64,000 nt of DNA, from the NCBI GenBank assembly GCA_013036995.1, contig JAAOXG010000008.1, positions 1 to 64,000 on the forward strand, written 5' to 3'. This DNA is from Lacrimispora defluvii. GTDB taxonomy: Bacteria; Bacillota; Clostridia; Lachnospirales; Lachnospiraceae. The notes beneath the pieces were generated by a model. That model did not search any database, had not been told where the DNA came from, and saw only the letters and a list, made by a program, of their open reading frames with translations. Below are positions 7,266 to 14,860 of the stretch, in pieces. Position 1 is the stretch's first letter, and every line of letters begins with the position of its first letter. The position numbers were made by a program, and so were the translations under genes.

Positions 7266-7958
7266 TTAGATAAAATTAGCAAAAATAGAAGCGAATACAA
7301 CCGTACAAAGCCCGGAAGTGGCGATGGCAAGACTGCTCATGGCACCTTCAATTTCACCAATTTCCATTGCTTTTGTAGTGCCTACCGCATGTGATGCAGA
7401 TCCGATGGCAATACCTACCGCAACCGGATCTGTAATTTTAAACATCCGGCATACCGATTCCGCGATAATGCTGCCTAAAATACCGGTTACAATGATACTG
7501 GCAACCGTGATTGTCACAAACCCTTTCATCTCCTCTGAGATTCCCATTGCAATGGCAGTAGTTATGGATTTTGGTAAAAAGGTCACATATTCCTGATGGT
7601 TTAAACCAAACACTAATGCAAGAAGCAATACGGTACACATGGTAGTGAGTACGCCTGTCAGTGTTCCTGCAATAATTGCTTTGGAATGTTTTTTTAACAG
7701 ATTTAACTGACGGTATAATGGCACAGCCAGGCATACAGTTGCGGGAGTTAACAGATAACTGATGTATTTTGCACTGTCATTATAGACCGTATAATTAATC
7801 TTAAAGACGGACAGGAATGCCATTACAATTAGAATTGAGATTAACAGGGGATTAAAGATGGCCAGTTTAAAACGTTTCTTAAGCTGAACCCCCATTTCAT
7901 AACTGACAAGGCTCAAAACCGAGCCGAAAAATAAAAAATCACCGATTGTCTGATTCAT
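7266..7958 (-). CDS. lrgB: LrgB/CidB-family membrane protein
   Basis: A 230-residue integral membrane protein of the LrgB family, with multiple hydrophobic helices and the conserved AVGIAIGSASHAVGTTKA and EGAMSSLAIATSGL motifs. LrgAB proteins influence murein hydrolase activity and autolysis in staphylococci; related plant and bacterial proteins export glycolate or pyruvate-like acids. ATG 7958 is chosen because AAAGGAA precedes it and the family starts with a short hydrophilic tail. It overlaps the 3' end of lrgA by 20 bp, so the two are translationally linked. Confidence 0.9.
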   Translation of the reverse strand: MNQTIGDFLFFGSVLSLVSYEMGVQLKKRFKLAIFNPLLISILIVMAFLSVFKINYTVYNDSAKYISYLLTPATVCLAVPLYRQLNLLKKHSKAIIAGTLTGVLTTMCTVLLLALVFGLNHQEYVTFLPKSITTAIAMGISEEMKGFVTITVASIIVTGILGSIIAESVCRMFKITDPVAVGIAIGSASHAVGTTKAMEIGEIEGAMSSLAIATSGLCTVVFASIFANFI

Positions 7959-8322
7959 GATCCGTTCCTTTCTTTTTTTTATCGGTTTCAATAAAAAACT
8001 GAGTTACTTTTCCTGTCATTATCATAACAATAACCGTGGAGAAAAGTGTTATAACCAGAAAAGGTATGAGAATTGGTCGCAGGGAGCCCCACGAATCCAA
8101 AAGTCCGACTGCTGCAGGTATAAAAAGCATGGGCATAATTTCCAGTAAAAAATTACTGACATCCTCAACTGCTTCAAGGGGAATCAGCCCGGTTTTTAAG
8201 CCTAAAAGCATAAGAATAAGACCATAGATACTGGCAGGTACGGGAAGTGGTACAAACAGATGGATCACTTCTCCTGCAAGTGAGATAAATAAAATAATGC
8301 CGAATTGTCTTATGTGTTTCAT
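7939..8322 (-). CDS. lrgA: CidA/LrgA holin-like protein
   Basis: A 127-residue membrane protein with about four transmembrane helices. The segments PLPVPASIYGLILMLLGLK and EIMPMLFIPAAVGLL are typical of the CidA/LrgA family, which are holin-like partners of CidB/LrgB. ATG 8322 has an AGGAGG ribosome-binding site 7-8 bp upstream; the longer frame has no such signal. The C-terminal tail is charged (DKKKKGTDHESD). No LytTR-type regulator, which commonly controls this pair, is adjacent. Confidence 0.9.
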   Translation of the reverse strand: MKHIRQFGIILFISLAGEVIHLFVPLPVPASIYGLILMLLGLKTGLIPLEAVEDVSNFLLEIMPMLFIPAAVGLLDSWGSLRPILIPFLVITLFSTVIVMIMTGKVTQFFIETDKKKKGTDHESDNR

Positions 8323-8366
8323 GACAAAGCCTCCTGTATTTCCTGTCGAAAATTCAACTATGCTTA

Positions 8367-8395
8367 ATCCTATACGCAAATCTTTCCGTTGTCAA
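8367..8395 (-). promoter_or_regulatory. Promoter of lrgAB
   Basis: On the minus strand TTGACA (8395-8390) and TAGGAT (8372-8367) are spaced by 17 bp, about 45 bp upstream of the lrgA start. Confidence 0.6.
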
Positions 8396-8461
8396 ATGAT
8401 TTTAGAAAAATTAAGATTGTAAATAAATGTGGGTTTTTCCATAACAAAGGAGTATGAAACG

Positions 8462-8995
8462 ATGTTATATCAATTAGAATTTGATTTTTTATATGCACTG
8501 CAGTCTCTGCATAATCCATGGCTTGATCTGTTCATGGTCCACATTACAAGTCTGGGAGACCATGGATTTATCTGGATTTTAATTGGTGTGGTGCTGTTTT
8601 GCATTCCCAAAACCAGAAAAATGGGAATCGGGGTATTACTAAGCCTGGGGGTAGGACTTCTTCTTGGAAATATGATACTGAAAAACCTTGTAGAAAGGCC
8701 CAGACCCTGCTGGATTGATACTTCGATTCCTCTTTTAATTCAGAATCCCAGGGACTTTTCCTTTCCTTCCGGTCATACGCTGGCTTCCTTCGAAGGAGCG
8801 ATCAGCATCTGGCTCTATCATAAAAAGCTTGGAGTTCCCTTTCTGATCCTGGCTTTACTGATTGCATTTTCCAGATTGTATTTATTTGTTCACTTTCCAA
8901 CCGATGTGCTTGGAGGCGCTGTTCTTGGGATTTGTATTGCATTATTGGTACACCGCTTAATAGAAAGAAATACCTGTGTTGAAAAAAACACTTGA
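8462..8995 (+). CDS. PAP2-superfamily phosphatase
   Basis: A 177-residue polytopic membrane phosphatase. All three PAP2 signature blocks are present in order: KNLVERPRPC (KX6RP), FPSGHTLAS (PSGH), and SRLYLFVHFPTDVLGG (SRX5HX3D). Members dephosphorylate lipid phosphates such as undecaprenyl pyrophosphate or phosphatidic acid on the outer membrane face; BcrC-like undecaprenyl-PP phosphatase is a reasonable guess. ATG 8462 is preferred over an upstream in-frame start because AAAGGAG (8447-8453) is correctly spaced. The gene is divergent from lrgAB and followed by the folT promoter. Confidence 0.88.
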   Translation: MLYQLEFDFLYALQSLHNPWLDLFMVHITSLGDHGFIWILIGVVLFCIPKTRKMGIGVLLSLGVGLLLGNMILKNLVERPRPCWIDTSIPLLIQNPRDFSFPSGHTLASFEGAISIWLYHKKLGVPFLILALLIAFSRLYLFVHFPTDVLGGAVLGICIALLVHRLIERNTCVEKNT

Positions 8996-9019
8996 TTTAT
9001 TAAGAATGTATGTTATACT
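8992..9019 (+). promoter_or_regulatory. Promoter of folT
   Basis: TTGATT (8992-8997) and TATACT (9014-9019) with 16-bp spacing, the -35 overlapping the PAP2 stop region and placing the start of transcription just before the riboswitch. Confidence 0.65.
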
Positions 9020-9047
9020 GATGGCGATACAAAACTAAATAAAAGTC

Positions 9048-9143
9048 GCAGAGTAGACTTGTGTGCGTTAAGTGCCAGCTGAACAGGGAGTTGTCAGCAG
9101 GACGAAAAGATTTTCTTGCGGTACACGAGTCGCATCCCGCTGC
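9048..9143 (+). ncRNA. Tetrahydrofolate (THF) riboswitch aptamer
   Basis: The sequence holds GCAGAGTAGACTTGTG, then GCGTTAAGTGCCAGCTGAAC and GGGAGTTGTCAGC, closing with GTACACGAGTCGCATCCC and GCTGC. These blocks match the conserved core of the THF riboswitch class (GGAGAGUAG..., GCGUUAAGUG..., GGGAUGUCGUC..., CAUUGCAUCCGCUCC in the reference). The outer stem is GCAG (9048-9051) with CTGC (9140-9143). It precedes a folate transporter gene, which is the typical context, and reduced folate binding is expected to lower folT expression. Confidence 0.9.
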
Positions 9144-9149
9144 ACCAGA

Positions 9150-9198
9150 AGATAGGTGTCTTATCTCCGGTCGTAGTCTGAGGTCTGCAAAGGAGGTA
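9150..9198 (+). promoter_or_regulatory. Riboswitch expression platform (predicted SD switch)
   Basis: TATCTCC (9162-9168) can pair with the ribosome-binding segment GGAGGTA (9192-9198, seven pairs with one G-U), hiding it, or its first five bases can pair with AGATA (9150-9154), freeing it. The two pairings exclude each other, suggesting translational control. This is inferred from base pairing only. Confidence 0.45.
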
Positions 9199-9205
9199 TT
9201 TTTTT

Positions 9206-9778
9206 ATGAAAAAATTCGTTACTTTGTTCACCGATTCTTACAGAGAGCTGAAATCTGTAAGAACAATCACTGCCGCAGCCATGTTTGCCGCAGTTGCCAT
9301 TATTTTGGATATGTTCTCCATTCAGCTGGGAAGCTACATTAAGATTACGTTTTCCTCTATTCCCAATGGAATCATTTCCTACTTATTCGGTCCGGTAGTG
9401 GGCGGACTGTTTTCCGGAAGCCTTGATGTGCTGAAGTATTTATTAAAACCCACCGGCGCCTTTTTTCCTGGTTTTACCCTGGTTACTGCTCTGGCAGGAG
9501 TCCTGTACGGCATTCTGTATTATAAGAAGCCGGTTACCTTAAGAAGAGTTCTCATATCCAAACTGGTGGTCATGCTGATCTGCAACGTGGTATTAAACAC
9601 CCTTTGCCTCTCCATGCTGTATGGAAAAGGATTTATGGTGTTGCTGCCTGCAAGAGCGCTGAAGAATCTGGTTATGTGGCCCATCGATTCCATGATTTTT
9701 TATACCTTACTGAAAACCATGGATTCCATCGGTATTTTCCGAACTATTCGGAATGTACATCTTCTTCATACAAAATAA
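9206..9778 (+). CDS. folT: Folate ECF transporter substrate-binding (S) component FolT
   Basis: A 190-residue membrane protein with about six helices, the S component that binds folate and joins a shared ECF energising module (EcfA, EcfA', EcfT) encoded elsewhere. Features include TITAAAMFAAVAIILDMFSI, YIKITFSSIPNGIISYLFGP and a late ARALKNLVMWPIDSMIFY segment, typical of the FolT family. Assignment is strengthened by the THF riboswitch directly upstream. ATG 9206 follows AAAGGAGG. A strong terminator follows, so folT is monocistronic. Confidence 0.93.
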   Translation: MKKFVTLFTDSYRELKSVRTITAAAMFAAVAIILDMFSIQLGSYIKITFSSIPNGIISYLFGPVVGGLFSGSLDVLKYLLKPTGAFFPGFTLVTALAGVLYGILYYKKPVTLRRVLISKLVVMLICNVVLNTLCLSMLYGKGFMVLLPARALKNLVMWPIDSMIFYTLLKTMDSIGIFRTIRNVHLLHTK

Positions 9779-9780
9779 CC

Positions 9781-9822
9781 AAAAAACCCCGGAGTGTCAA
9801 TGTGATGCACCGGGGTTTTTTA
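9781..9822 (+). terminator. Terminator of folT
   Basis: AAAAAACCCCGG pairs with CCGGGGTTTTTT, a stem of about 12 bp with an 18-nt loop, ending in a T-run 3 bp after the folT stop. Confidence 0.9.
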
Positions 9823-9965
9823 CAGGTAAAAAAGTGTCATATTTTGTAGCCTGAATCAGATAAATGGACATGGGCATTGGTAAAATACATAGACATAAAA
9901 CCAATTTCGTAATATAATCTTAGGTATATGTCTGTAAATATCAGTTTTAACAGGAGGAATGTATC

Positions 9966-10802
9966 ATGAGTGAGAGTTGTACTCATAATTGCAATACTTG
10001 CGGGGAAAGCTGCGGGAGCAGGGAAGAGGCCCAGACTAGTTTCTTAGAGCCGCTTAATCCGTCCAGCATAGTAAAAAAGGTAATTGGAGTTGTAAGCGGA
10101 AAGGGCGGCGTGGGAAAGTCGCTGGTAACTTCCATGATGGCAGTCAGCATGAGTGGAAAGGGATATAAAACGGCGATCCTGGATGCGGATATTACAGGAC
10201 CTTCCATACCGAAGGCATTCGGTTTATCGGATAACGGTGTAGGAATGACACCAAACGGACTGATGATCCCTGCAGTCAGCGCAACAGGAATCGAAGTCAT
10301 GTCAGCAAACTTAATTCTGGACCAGGAGACTGATCCGGTAATCTGGAGAGGACCGGTCATAGCAGGTGCAGTGAAACAGTTCTGGCAGGAAACTCTTTGG
10401 GAAAATGTGGATTATATGTTTGTGGATATGCCTCCGGGAACCGGCGATGTACCACTGACCGTATTCCAGTCACTGCCTCTTGATGGCATTATTATTGTAA
10501 CCTCTCCCCAGGAACTGGTTTCCATGATTGTTGGAAAAGCAGTGAATATGGCGAAGAAGATGAATATCCCCATTCTTGGGCTTGTGGAAAATATGAGTTA
10601 CTTAAGCTGTCCTGACTGCGGAAAGCAGATTGCTGTATTTGGTGAAAGCCATATCGATGAGGTGGCTGAGAATTACGGTGTCAAAGTGCTGGCCAGAATC
10701 CCAATTGATCCTAAGATTGCTGCTTCAGTGGATGCAGGAACCGTAGAATATTTAGAGGCGCCATGGCTGAAAGAAGCAGTTGACGCAGCAGAGGCGGTTT
10801 AA
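9966..10802 (+). CDS. Mrp/NBP35-family Fe-S carrier P-loop ATPase
   Basis: A 278-residue ParA/MinD-like ATPase of the Mrp (ApbC/NBP35) family, which holds and delivers [4Fe-4S] clusters in the cytosol. The N terminus has a Cys motif (Cys5, Cys9, Cys12, Cys16 in CTHNCNTCGESC) like the ferredoxin-like extension of Nbp35. The deviant Walker A is GKGGVGKS, with DMPPGTGDVPLT as the Mrp signature, and a C-terminal CPDCG pair is the cluster-bridging CXXC. A GGAGG ribosome-binding site precedes ATG 9966. It lies 26 bp upstream of the alarmone synthetase gene. Confidence 0.92.
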   Translation: MSESCTHNCNTCGESCGSREEAQTSFLEPLNPSSIVKKVIGVVSGKGGVGKSLVTSMMAVSMSGKGYKTAILDADITGPSIPKAFGLSDNGVGMTPNGLMIPAVSATGIEVMSANLILDQETDPVIWRGPVIAGAVKQFWQETLWENVDYMFVDMPPGTGDVPLTVFQSLPLDGIIIVTSPQELVSMIVGKAVNMAKKMNIPILGLVENMSYLSCPDCGKQIAVFGESHIDEVAENYGVKVLARIPIDPKIAASVDAGTVEYLEAPWLKEAVDAAEAV

Positions 10803-10828
10803 CCGGAACTGCTTTTTGAGGTATAAGA

Positions 10829-11539
10829 ATGAATATTAATATGAACCCTAACAGTGAACTGAATCAGTCGATTGTAAAAGTTCCCAATCTGGTTTCAGTT
10901 CCGGACCCCCTGATGAAGCAGGCGTATCAGTTCCAGGAAGCGATGATGATGTATACCTGTGCCATTCGTGAGGTTAAGACAAAGCTGGAAGTATTAAACG
11001 ATGAACTGTCGGTTCGTAACTCCAGAAATCCCATTGAACTGGTAAAATCCAGAGTAAAAAAGCCGGTTAGCATTGTTGAAAAATTAAAGCGCAGAAACCT
11101 TCCTGTTTCTCTGGAATCCATGATGGAAAACTTGGATGATGTTGCTGGTATTCGGGTCATCTGTTCTTTTTTAGACGATATTTATGCAGTGGCCGATATG
11201 CTTGCAAGGCAGGATGATGTCCATATCATTGCTATAAAAGATTATATCAGTCAGCCTAAAATCAATGGCTACCGCAGTTACCATATGATCATTGAAATTC
11301 CTGTTTTTTTCTCAGATCAGAAAAAATGGATGCGGGTGGAGGTTCAGATTCGTACCATGGCCATGGATTTTTGGGCCAGTCTGGATCATCAGCTGAAATA
11401 CAAAAAGGAAATGCAGGAATATTCCCAGGAGATCAGTGATGAGCTGCGGGAATGTGCAGATGTAATCGCTCAGACCGATGAGAAGATGCTTAATATCAGA
11501 AAGCGGATTGAGGAACAGGGAATTACTGTGACGAAATAA
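10829..11539 (+). CDS. relQ: Small alarmone synthetase, RelQ/YjbM-type
   Basis: A 236-residue single-domain (p)ppGpp synthetase. It has the RelA/SpoT synthetase motifs without hydrolase or regulatory domains: RVICSFLDDIYAVADML, IKDYISQPKINGYRSYH (substrate-binding loop), and EVQIRTMAMDFWASLDHQL. A C-terminal helix (IAQTDEKMLNIRKRIEEQ) is as seen in tetrameric RelQ proteins. It transfers pyrophosphate from ATP to GDP/GTP. RelP is the alternative, but the length and C-terminal helix favour RelQ. It may be co-transcribed with the Mrp gene. Confidence 0.9.
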   Translation: MNINMNPNSELNQSIVKVPNLVSVPDPLMKQAYQFQEAMMMYTCAIREVKTKLEVLNDELSVRNSRNPIELVKSRVKKPVSIVEKLKRRNLPVSLESMMENLDDVAGIRVICSFLDDIYAVADMLARQDDVHIIAIKDYISQPKINGYRSYHMIIEIPVFFSDQKKWMRVEVQIRTMAMDFWASLDHQLKYKKEMQEYSQEISDELRECADVIAQTDEKMLNIRKRIEEQGITVTK

Positions 11540-11551
11540 ATGGAATAAAGA

Positions 11552-11609
11552 TAATAAGGGTCAGGCTGTTACGGTTTATCATCTCCGTAGCAGCCTGACC
11601 CTTATTTTT
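11552..11609. terminator. Bidirectional terminator
   Basis: A very long stem: AATAAGGGTCAGGCTG pairs perfectly with CAGCCTGACCCTTATT, with ACGG/CCGT pairing inside. It separates the convergent relQ and histidine kinase genes and ends in TTTTTA; the minus-strand side is also A/T flanked. Confidence 0.92.
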
Positions 11610-12864
11610 ATTGAATATGGGAAATGACTGGCAATGTAACAGTAAATCTGGTACCGGTTTCTGCACTGCTGGCAACACTTATTTTCCCTTTGTGCCGGTC
11701 CACAATAGTTTTTGCGATAGAAAGTCCCAGACCGTAGCCGCCTTCTTTGTGGACCCTGGATTTATCAGTTCTGTAAAACCGTTCAAATATGTGCTCTTGC
11801 TCGGTAGGAGATATGAGTTCTCCCGTATTGATAATCGTAAGTACTCCGTGACCGGCCTGTTTTTTTAGAAAAACGGATACAGAGCCATTGGTTCCGGCAT
11901 ACTTGCAGGCATTATCCAGAAGAATGGTTATTAACTGTTTTAACTGGGTTTCCACCCCTTCTATAAAAATATCAGTCTGAATGTCATTATCCAGAGTTAC
12001 CCTGCTTTCAAAAGCTACCGATTCAAAGAGTAACACCCCATTTAAAACCAGTTCACTGAAATCAAGAGGGAGCTTTGAGATCCGAACTGCCTCTACGGAT
12101 TCCGTATCCGAGCGGGCAAGGAAAAGAAGTTCTTCCACCAGCTGTTTCATCCGGTCCGCTTCCTCCTTTGTATTCATCAGCCATTTTTCCTGCTCTTTGA
12201 TGGTGCGCTCTTTATGGGTGGAGAGAATCTGCAAATTCGCCAGTATCACGGTAAGAGGAGTTTTTAATTCGTGAGATGCATCGGCTATAAACTGATTTTG
12301 CTGGTCCCAGGCTTTTTTTACAGGCTTTAAAGCCAGATGAGAAAGAAACAGGCTTAAAATGAAAAATAATATGATAGTTGTAAGAAAGACCAGAATGCAG
12401 TTAACCAGTAAAACCTCTAAGGCGTCCCGTTCATAGCTTAGATCTGCAAATCCGATTTCCGTTCCGTTCCTTCCAGGCATTTTCATATATCGGAGGGAGT
12501 AATCTTTTAAAACTCCTTCCGTACTGTCTGTTTCATTGACCAGCTTTATTAAGGATGAGGCTAATTCATCAGATACTGTAATATTATTTTCCTCAATTTT
12601 TTCAATGGTATTATCAGATTTCAGTGTGATTACAAATGCAGGAATGAGAGGAATCGGATTTTTCCTGGGCCGCCGTCCAAATTCCACCTTGTCTGGCGGC
12701 ATTTTAAAACGTTCATGACTTAAGGACTGGATAAGAGCCATGGAGGTATCCCTCATGATCCGTTTCCGGTTTGAGACGTAAAATGTACCCATTACTACGG
12801 CAAGTATACTGATAACAAAGCACATATTAGTGAGAATAAACCTGATTCTTAACTTCTTAATCAT
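11608..12864 (-). CDS. Two-component sensor histidine kinase
   Basis: A 418-residue membrane kinase. Two transmembrane helices (about 9-30 and 152-177) bracket an extracytoplasmic sensor of ~120 residues. The dimerisation box ADASHELKTPLTVILANLQIL carries the phosphoacceptor His, and the catalytic domain has LLDNACKYA (N box), a FERFYRTDKSR F box and GGYGLGLSIAKTIVDRHKG (G box). It overlaps the response regulator by 4 bp, with the regulator first. The pair is divergent from the SLH/efflux operon at 13755, which it likely controls. The stimulus is unknown. Confidence 0.92.
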   Translation of the reverse strand: MIKKLRIRFILTNMCFVISILAVVMGTFYVSNRKRIMRDTSMALIQSLSHERFKMPPDKVEFGRRPRKNPIPLIPAFVITLKSDNTIEKIEENNITVSDELASSLIKLVNETDSTEGVLKDYSLRYMKMPGRNGTEIGFADLSYERDALEVLLVNCILVFLTTIILFFILSLFLSHLALKPVKKAWDQQNQFIADASHELKTPLTVILANLQILSTHKERTIKEQEKWLMNTKEEADRMKQLVEELLFLARSDTESVEAVRISKLPLDFSELVLNGVLLFESVAFESRVTLDNDIQTDIFIEGVETQLKQLITILLDNACKYAGTNGSVSVFLKKQAGHGVLTIINTGELISPTEQEHIFERFYRTDKSRVHKEGGYGLGLSIAKTIVDRHKGKISVASSAETGTRFTVTLPVISHIQ

Positions 12865-13535
12865 TTGGATTCCTCCAGGCGGTATCCTACTTTTCGTACT
12901 GTCGTAATCTCTGCTCCTGAACCAAGAAAATGAAATTTTTTACGTAGAAATGAGATATAAGCTTCTACGTTATTATCCTCAGCATCAGAGTCAGATCCCC
13001 ATACCCGGTTGATTAAAGTATCCTTTGATATAATTTTTCCGATATTGCTCATAAGGATTCTTAACACTTCGAATTCTTTATAACCCAGATGAATGGATTT
13101 GGTTTTACACAACAAATCATTGGTTGACAGATTTAATCTTAGATCTCCAAACACCATTTCTTCTACGATTACTTCCCCCTGTCTGCGGGAAAGCGCACGG
13201 ATACGTGCCAGAAGTTCTTCGGGAATAAATGGTTTTGTCATATAATCATCGGCACCTTTATCCAGTCCGGTTACTTTATCACTTACGTTGTCACGGGCTG
13301 TAAGCATCAGGATGGGAGTCTGTATTTTGGCTTCCCGAAGTTTCTCAACAATCTGAAAACCATTCTCACCAGGGAGCATCACATCCAGAATTATCACATC
13401 ATATTCTCCTGACAGACCGCAGTATAAACCATCTTTTCCGTTAAAAACCAGATCAGTCTGATAATGCTGTTCCTTCATAATCTGTCCCATGGCTTCGGCC
13501 AGTCTGACTTCATCTTCCACAATTAACAGCTTCAT
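12861..13535 (-). CDS. OmpR/PhoB-family response regulator
   Basis: A 224-residue regulator with an N-terminal receiver (phosphoacceptor Asp51 in IILDVMLPGENG, plus LMLTARD and TKPF switch residues) and a C-terminal winged-helix DNA-binding domain (KEFEVLRILMSNIGKIISKD through TTVRKVGYRL). It is the partner of the histidine kinase overlapping its 3' end. OmpR-family regulators bind direct repeats about 10-11 bp apart; two such pairs lie in the 219-bp region between this gene and the divergent SLH gene. Confidence 0.93.
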   Translation of the reverse strand: MKLLIVEDEVRLAEAMGQIMKEQHYQTDLVFNGKDGLYCGLSGEYDVIILDVMLPGENGFQIVEKLREAKIQTPILMLTARDNVSDKVTGLDKGADDYMTKPFIPEELLARIRALSRRQGEVIVEEMVFGDLRLNLSTNDLLCKTKSIHLGYKEFEVLRILMSNIGKIISKDTLINRVWGSDSDAEDNNVEAYISFLRKKFHFLGSGAEITTVRKVGYRLEESK

Positions 13536-13660
13536 TGTTAAGTTCTCCTTTGCTTTATTTATTATAGCCTTAAAAATTTATTTAAGCAATCAAATGCCTG
13601 TTTTTTCATTATAAGGGTTCTGCCTTAAAATAAGCTGAAATACTTAAAACCAGATAGTTT

Positions 13661-13707
13661 TTAATTTCAGGTTAATTTCAGTTTACCATCACAAAGCCAT
13701 CACAACG
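13661..13707. promoter_or_regulatory. Two pairs of 11-bp direct repeats, candidate response-regulator sites
   Basis: TTAATTTCAGG/TTAATTTCAGT (13661-13671, 13672-13682) and CCATCACAAAG/CCATCACAACG (13686-13696, 13697-13707) are head-to-tail 11-bp repeats, one mismatch each. They end about 7 bp before a TAAGAT -10-like box (13714-13719), so they would overlay the -35 region of the SLH operon promoter. This is the geometry used by OmpR-family activators. Confidence 0.6.
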
Positions 13708-13754
13708 ATTTGTTAAGATATTAAGAAATCTTATAAAGGAGAGGAGAAACTGAA

Positions 13755-14846
13755 ATGAATGCACGAAGAGCGGCGGCTTCACTTGCAGTTGTTTTGGCTG
13801 CGACGGCGATTACACCGATGAGAGCAGAGGCATCAGCCAATTTTGATTTAAGAAAAAAAGTCATCGGTATATCGGGTATTATGAATACGACCAATACAGC
13901 TATGTCTGTCACACGCGGAGAATTTGCCGCCATGCTGGTAAATGCTTCTTCTTACCGAAGCACAGTAAGCAGTTTGAGCAATACTTCTGTATTTGCGGAT
14001 GTGCCAAGAGATAATGAATATTCGGCTCAGATCCGGATTGCGGCAGAACAGGGGTGGATGAATGGATATCTGGGAGGTGTATTTAAACCAGATGATTACA
14101 TAACACTTCAGGATGCAGTAAAAGGGGTTCTGGCATTATTGGGATATAAGAATTCTGATTTCACAGGTGACCAGACGGGATCCAGACTTTCCAAATACCA
14201 TTTTCTTGAACTGGATGAAAATATTAACAAGGAAGCCCTGGAAGTAATGAAAAAGGATGACTGCATCAACCTGTTTTATAATCTGCTGAAAACAAATAAT
14301 ACTTCCGGCAGCATGTATGGAAAGATTTTAGATTGTGAATTGACCGAGGATGGTGAAATCAATCCGTTTACCATGGTGGATAACAGCTTAAAGGGACCAA
14401 AAGTCGTTAGAAGCAAGAGCAGTCTGAACAATTATCTGCCCTTTAAACTCAAAGATGCCAATGTGTATCTGGATGGGGAGGCAGTGTCCAATTCCAGTGA
14501 TGCGATTTCTGTTGCTCTGGAAAGCTCTGATGGAGTACTGGTTTATTATCATTCATTGTCCAAAACGGCATGGCTTTATACGGTTGGAACGGAAAATGAA
14601 AGCGGACGGTCCGCGGCATTTGGTGAAATTACAAACATCGTTTATAATTCCACAGATTTAATGAATCCAAGTGCCATCATTCTGGATGATGGAAATACCT
14701 ATACTCTTACCAGCACCGAGATGCAGTTCGCATTTTCTTCTTATGGGGATTTGAGAGTCGGAGATACCGTAAATCTTGTTTATACCCTTTCTACCAACAG
14801 TAATGGAGATGAAACAAGGACTGTCATTGATTATATAGAAGATTAG
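13755..14846 (+). CDS. Secreted S-layer-homology (SLH) domain protein
   Basis: A 363-residue exported protein. An N-terminal signal peptide (about 1-27, with hydrophobic core ASLAVVLAATAITP) precedes SLH-type repeats at about 50-135: VTRGEFAAMLVN, FADVPRDNEYSAQIRIAAEQGWMNGYLGGVFKPDDYITLQDAVKGVL. The C-terminal ~200 residues form a beta-rich region that I do not recognise. SLH domains bind secondary wall polymers. It is the first gene of an operon with a membrane-fusion protein and a MacB-type ABC transporter, so it may couple the pump to the wall; this is inference. An AAAGGAGAGGAG ribosome-binding site supports the start. Confidence 0.8.
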   Translation: MNARRAAASLAVVLAATAITPMRAEASANFDLRKKVIGISGIMNTTNTAMSVTRGEFAAMLVNASSYRSTVSSLSNTSVFADVPRDNEYSAQIRIAAEQGWMNGYLGGVFKPDDYITLQDAVKGVLALLGYKNSDFTGDQTGSRLSKYHFLELDENINKEALEVMKKDDCINLFYNLLKTNNTSGSMYGKILDCELTEDGEINPFTMVDNSLKGPKVVRSKSSLNNYLPFKLKDANVYLDGEAVSNSSDAISVALESSDGVLVYYHSLSKTAWLYTVGTENESGRSAAFGEITNIVYNSTDLMNPSAIILDDGNTYTLTSTEMQFAFSSYGDLRVGDTVNLVYTLSTNSNGDETRTVIDYIED

Positions 14847-14860
14847 CGGGAGAGGCCGGA

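Noticed and set aside
9061-9342. Open frame running through the THF riboswitch into folT
   Set aside because: It overlaps a structured RNA and a well-supported gene in another frame; no ribosome-binding site.
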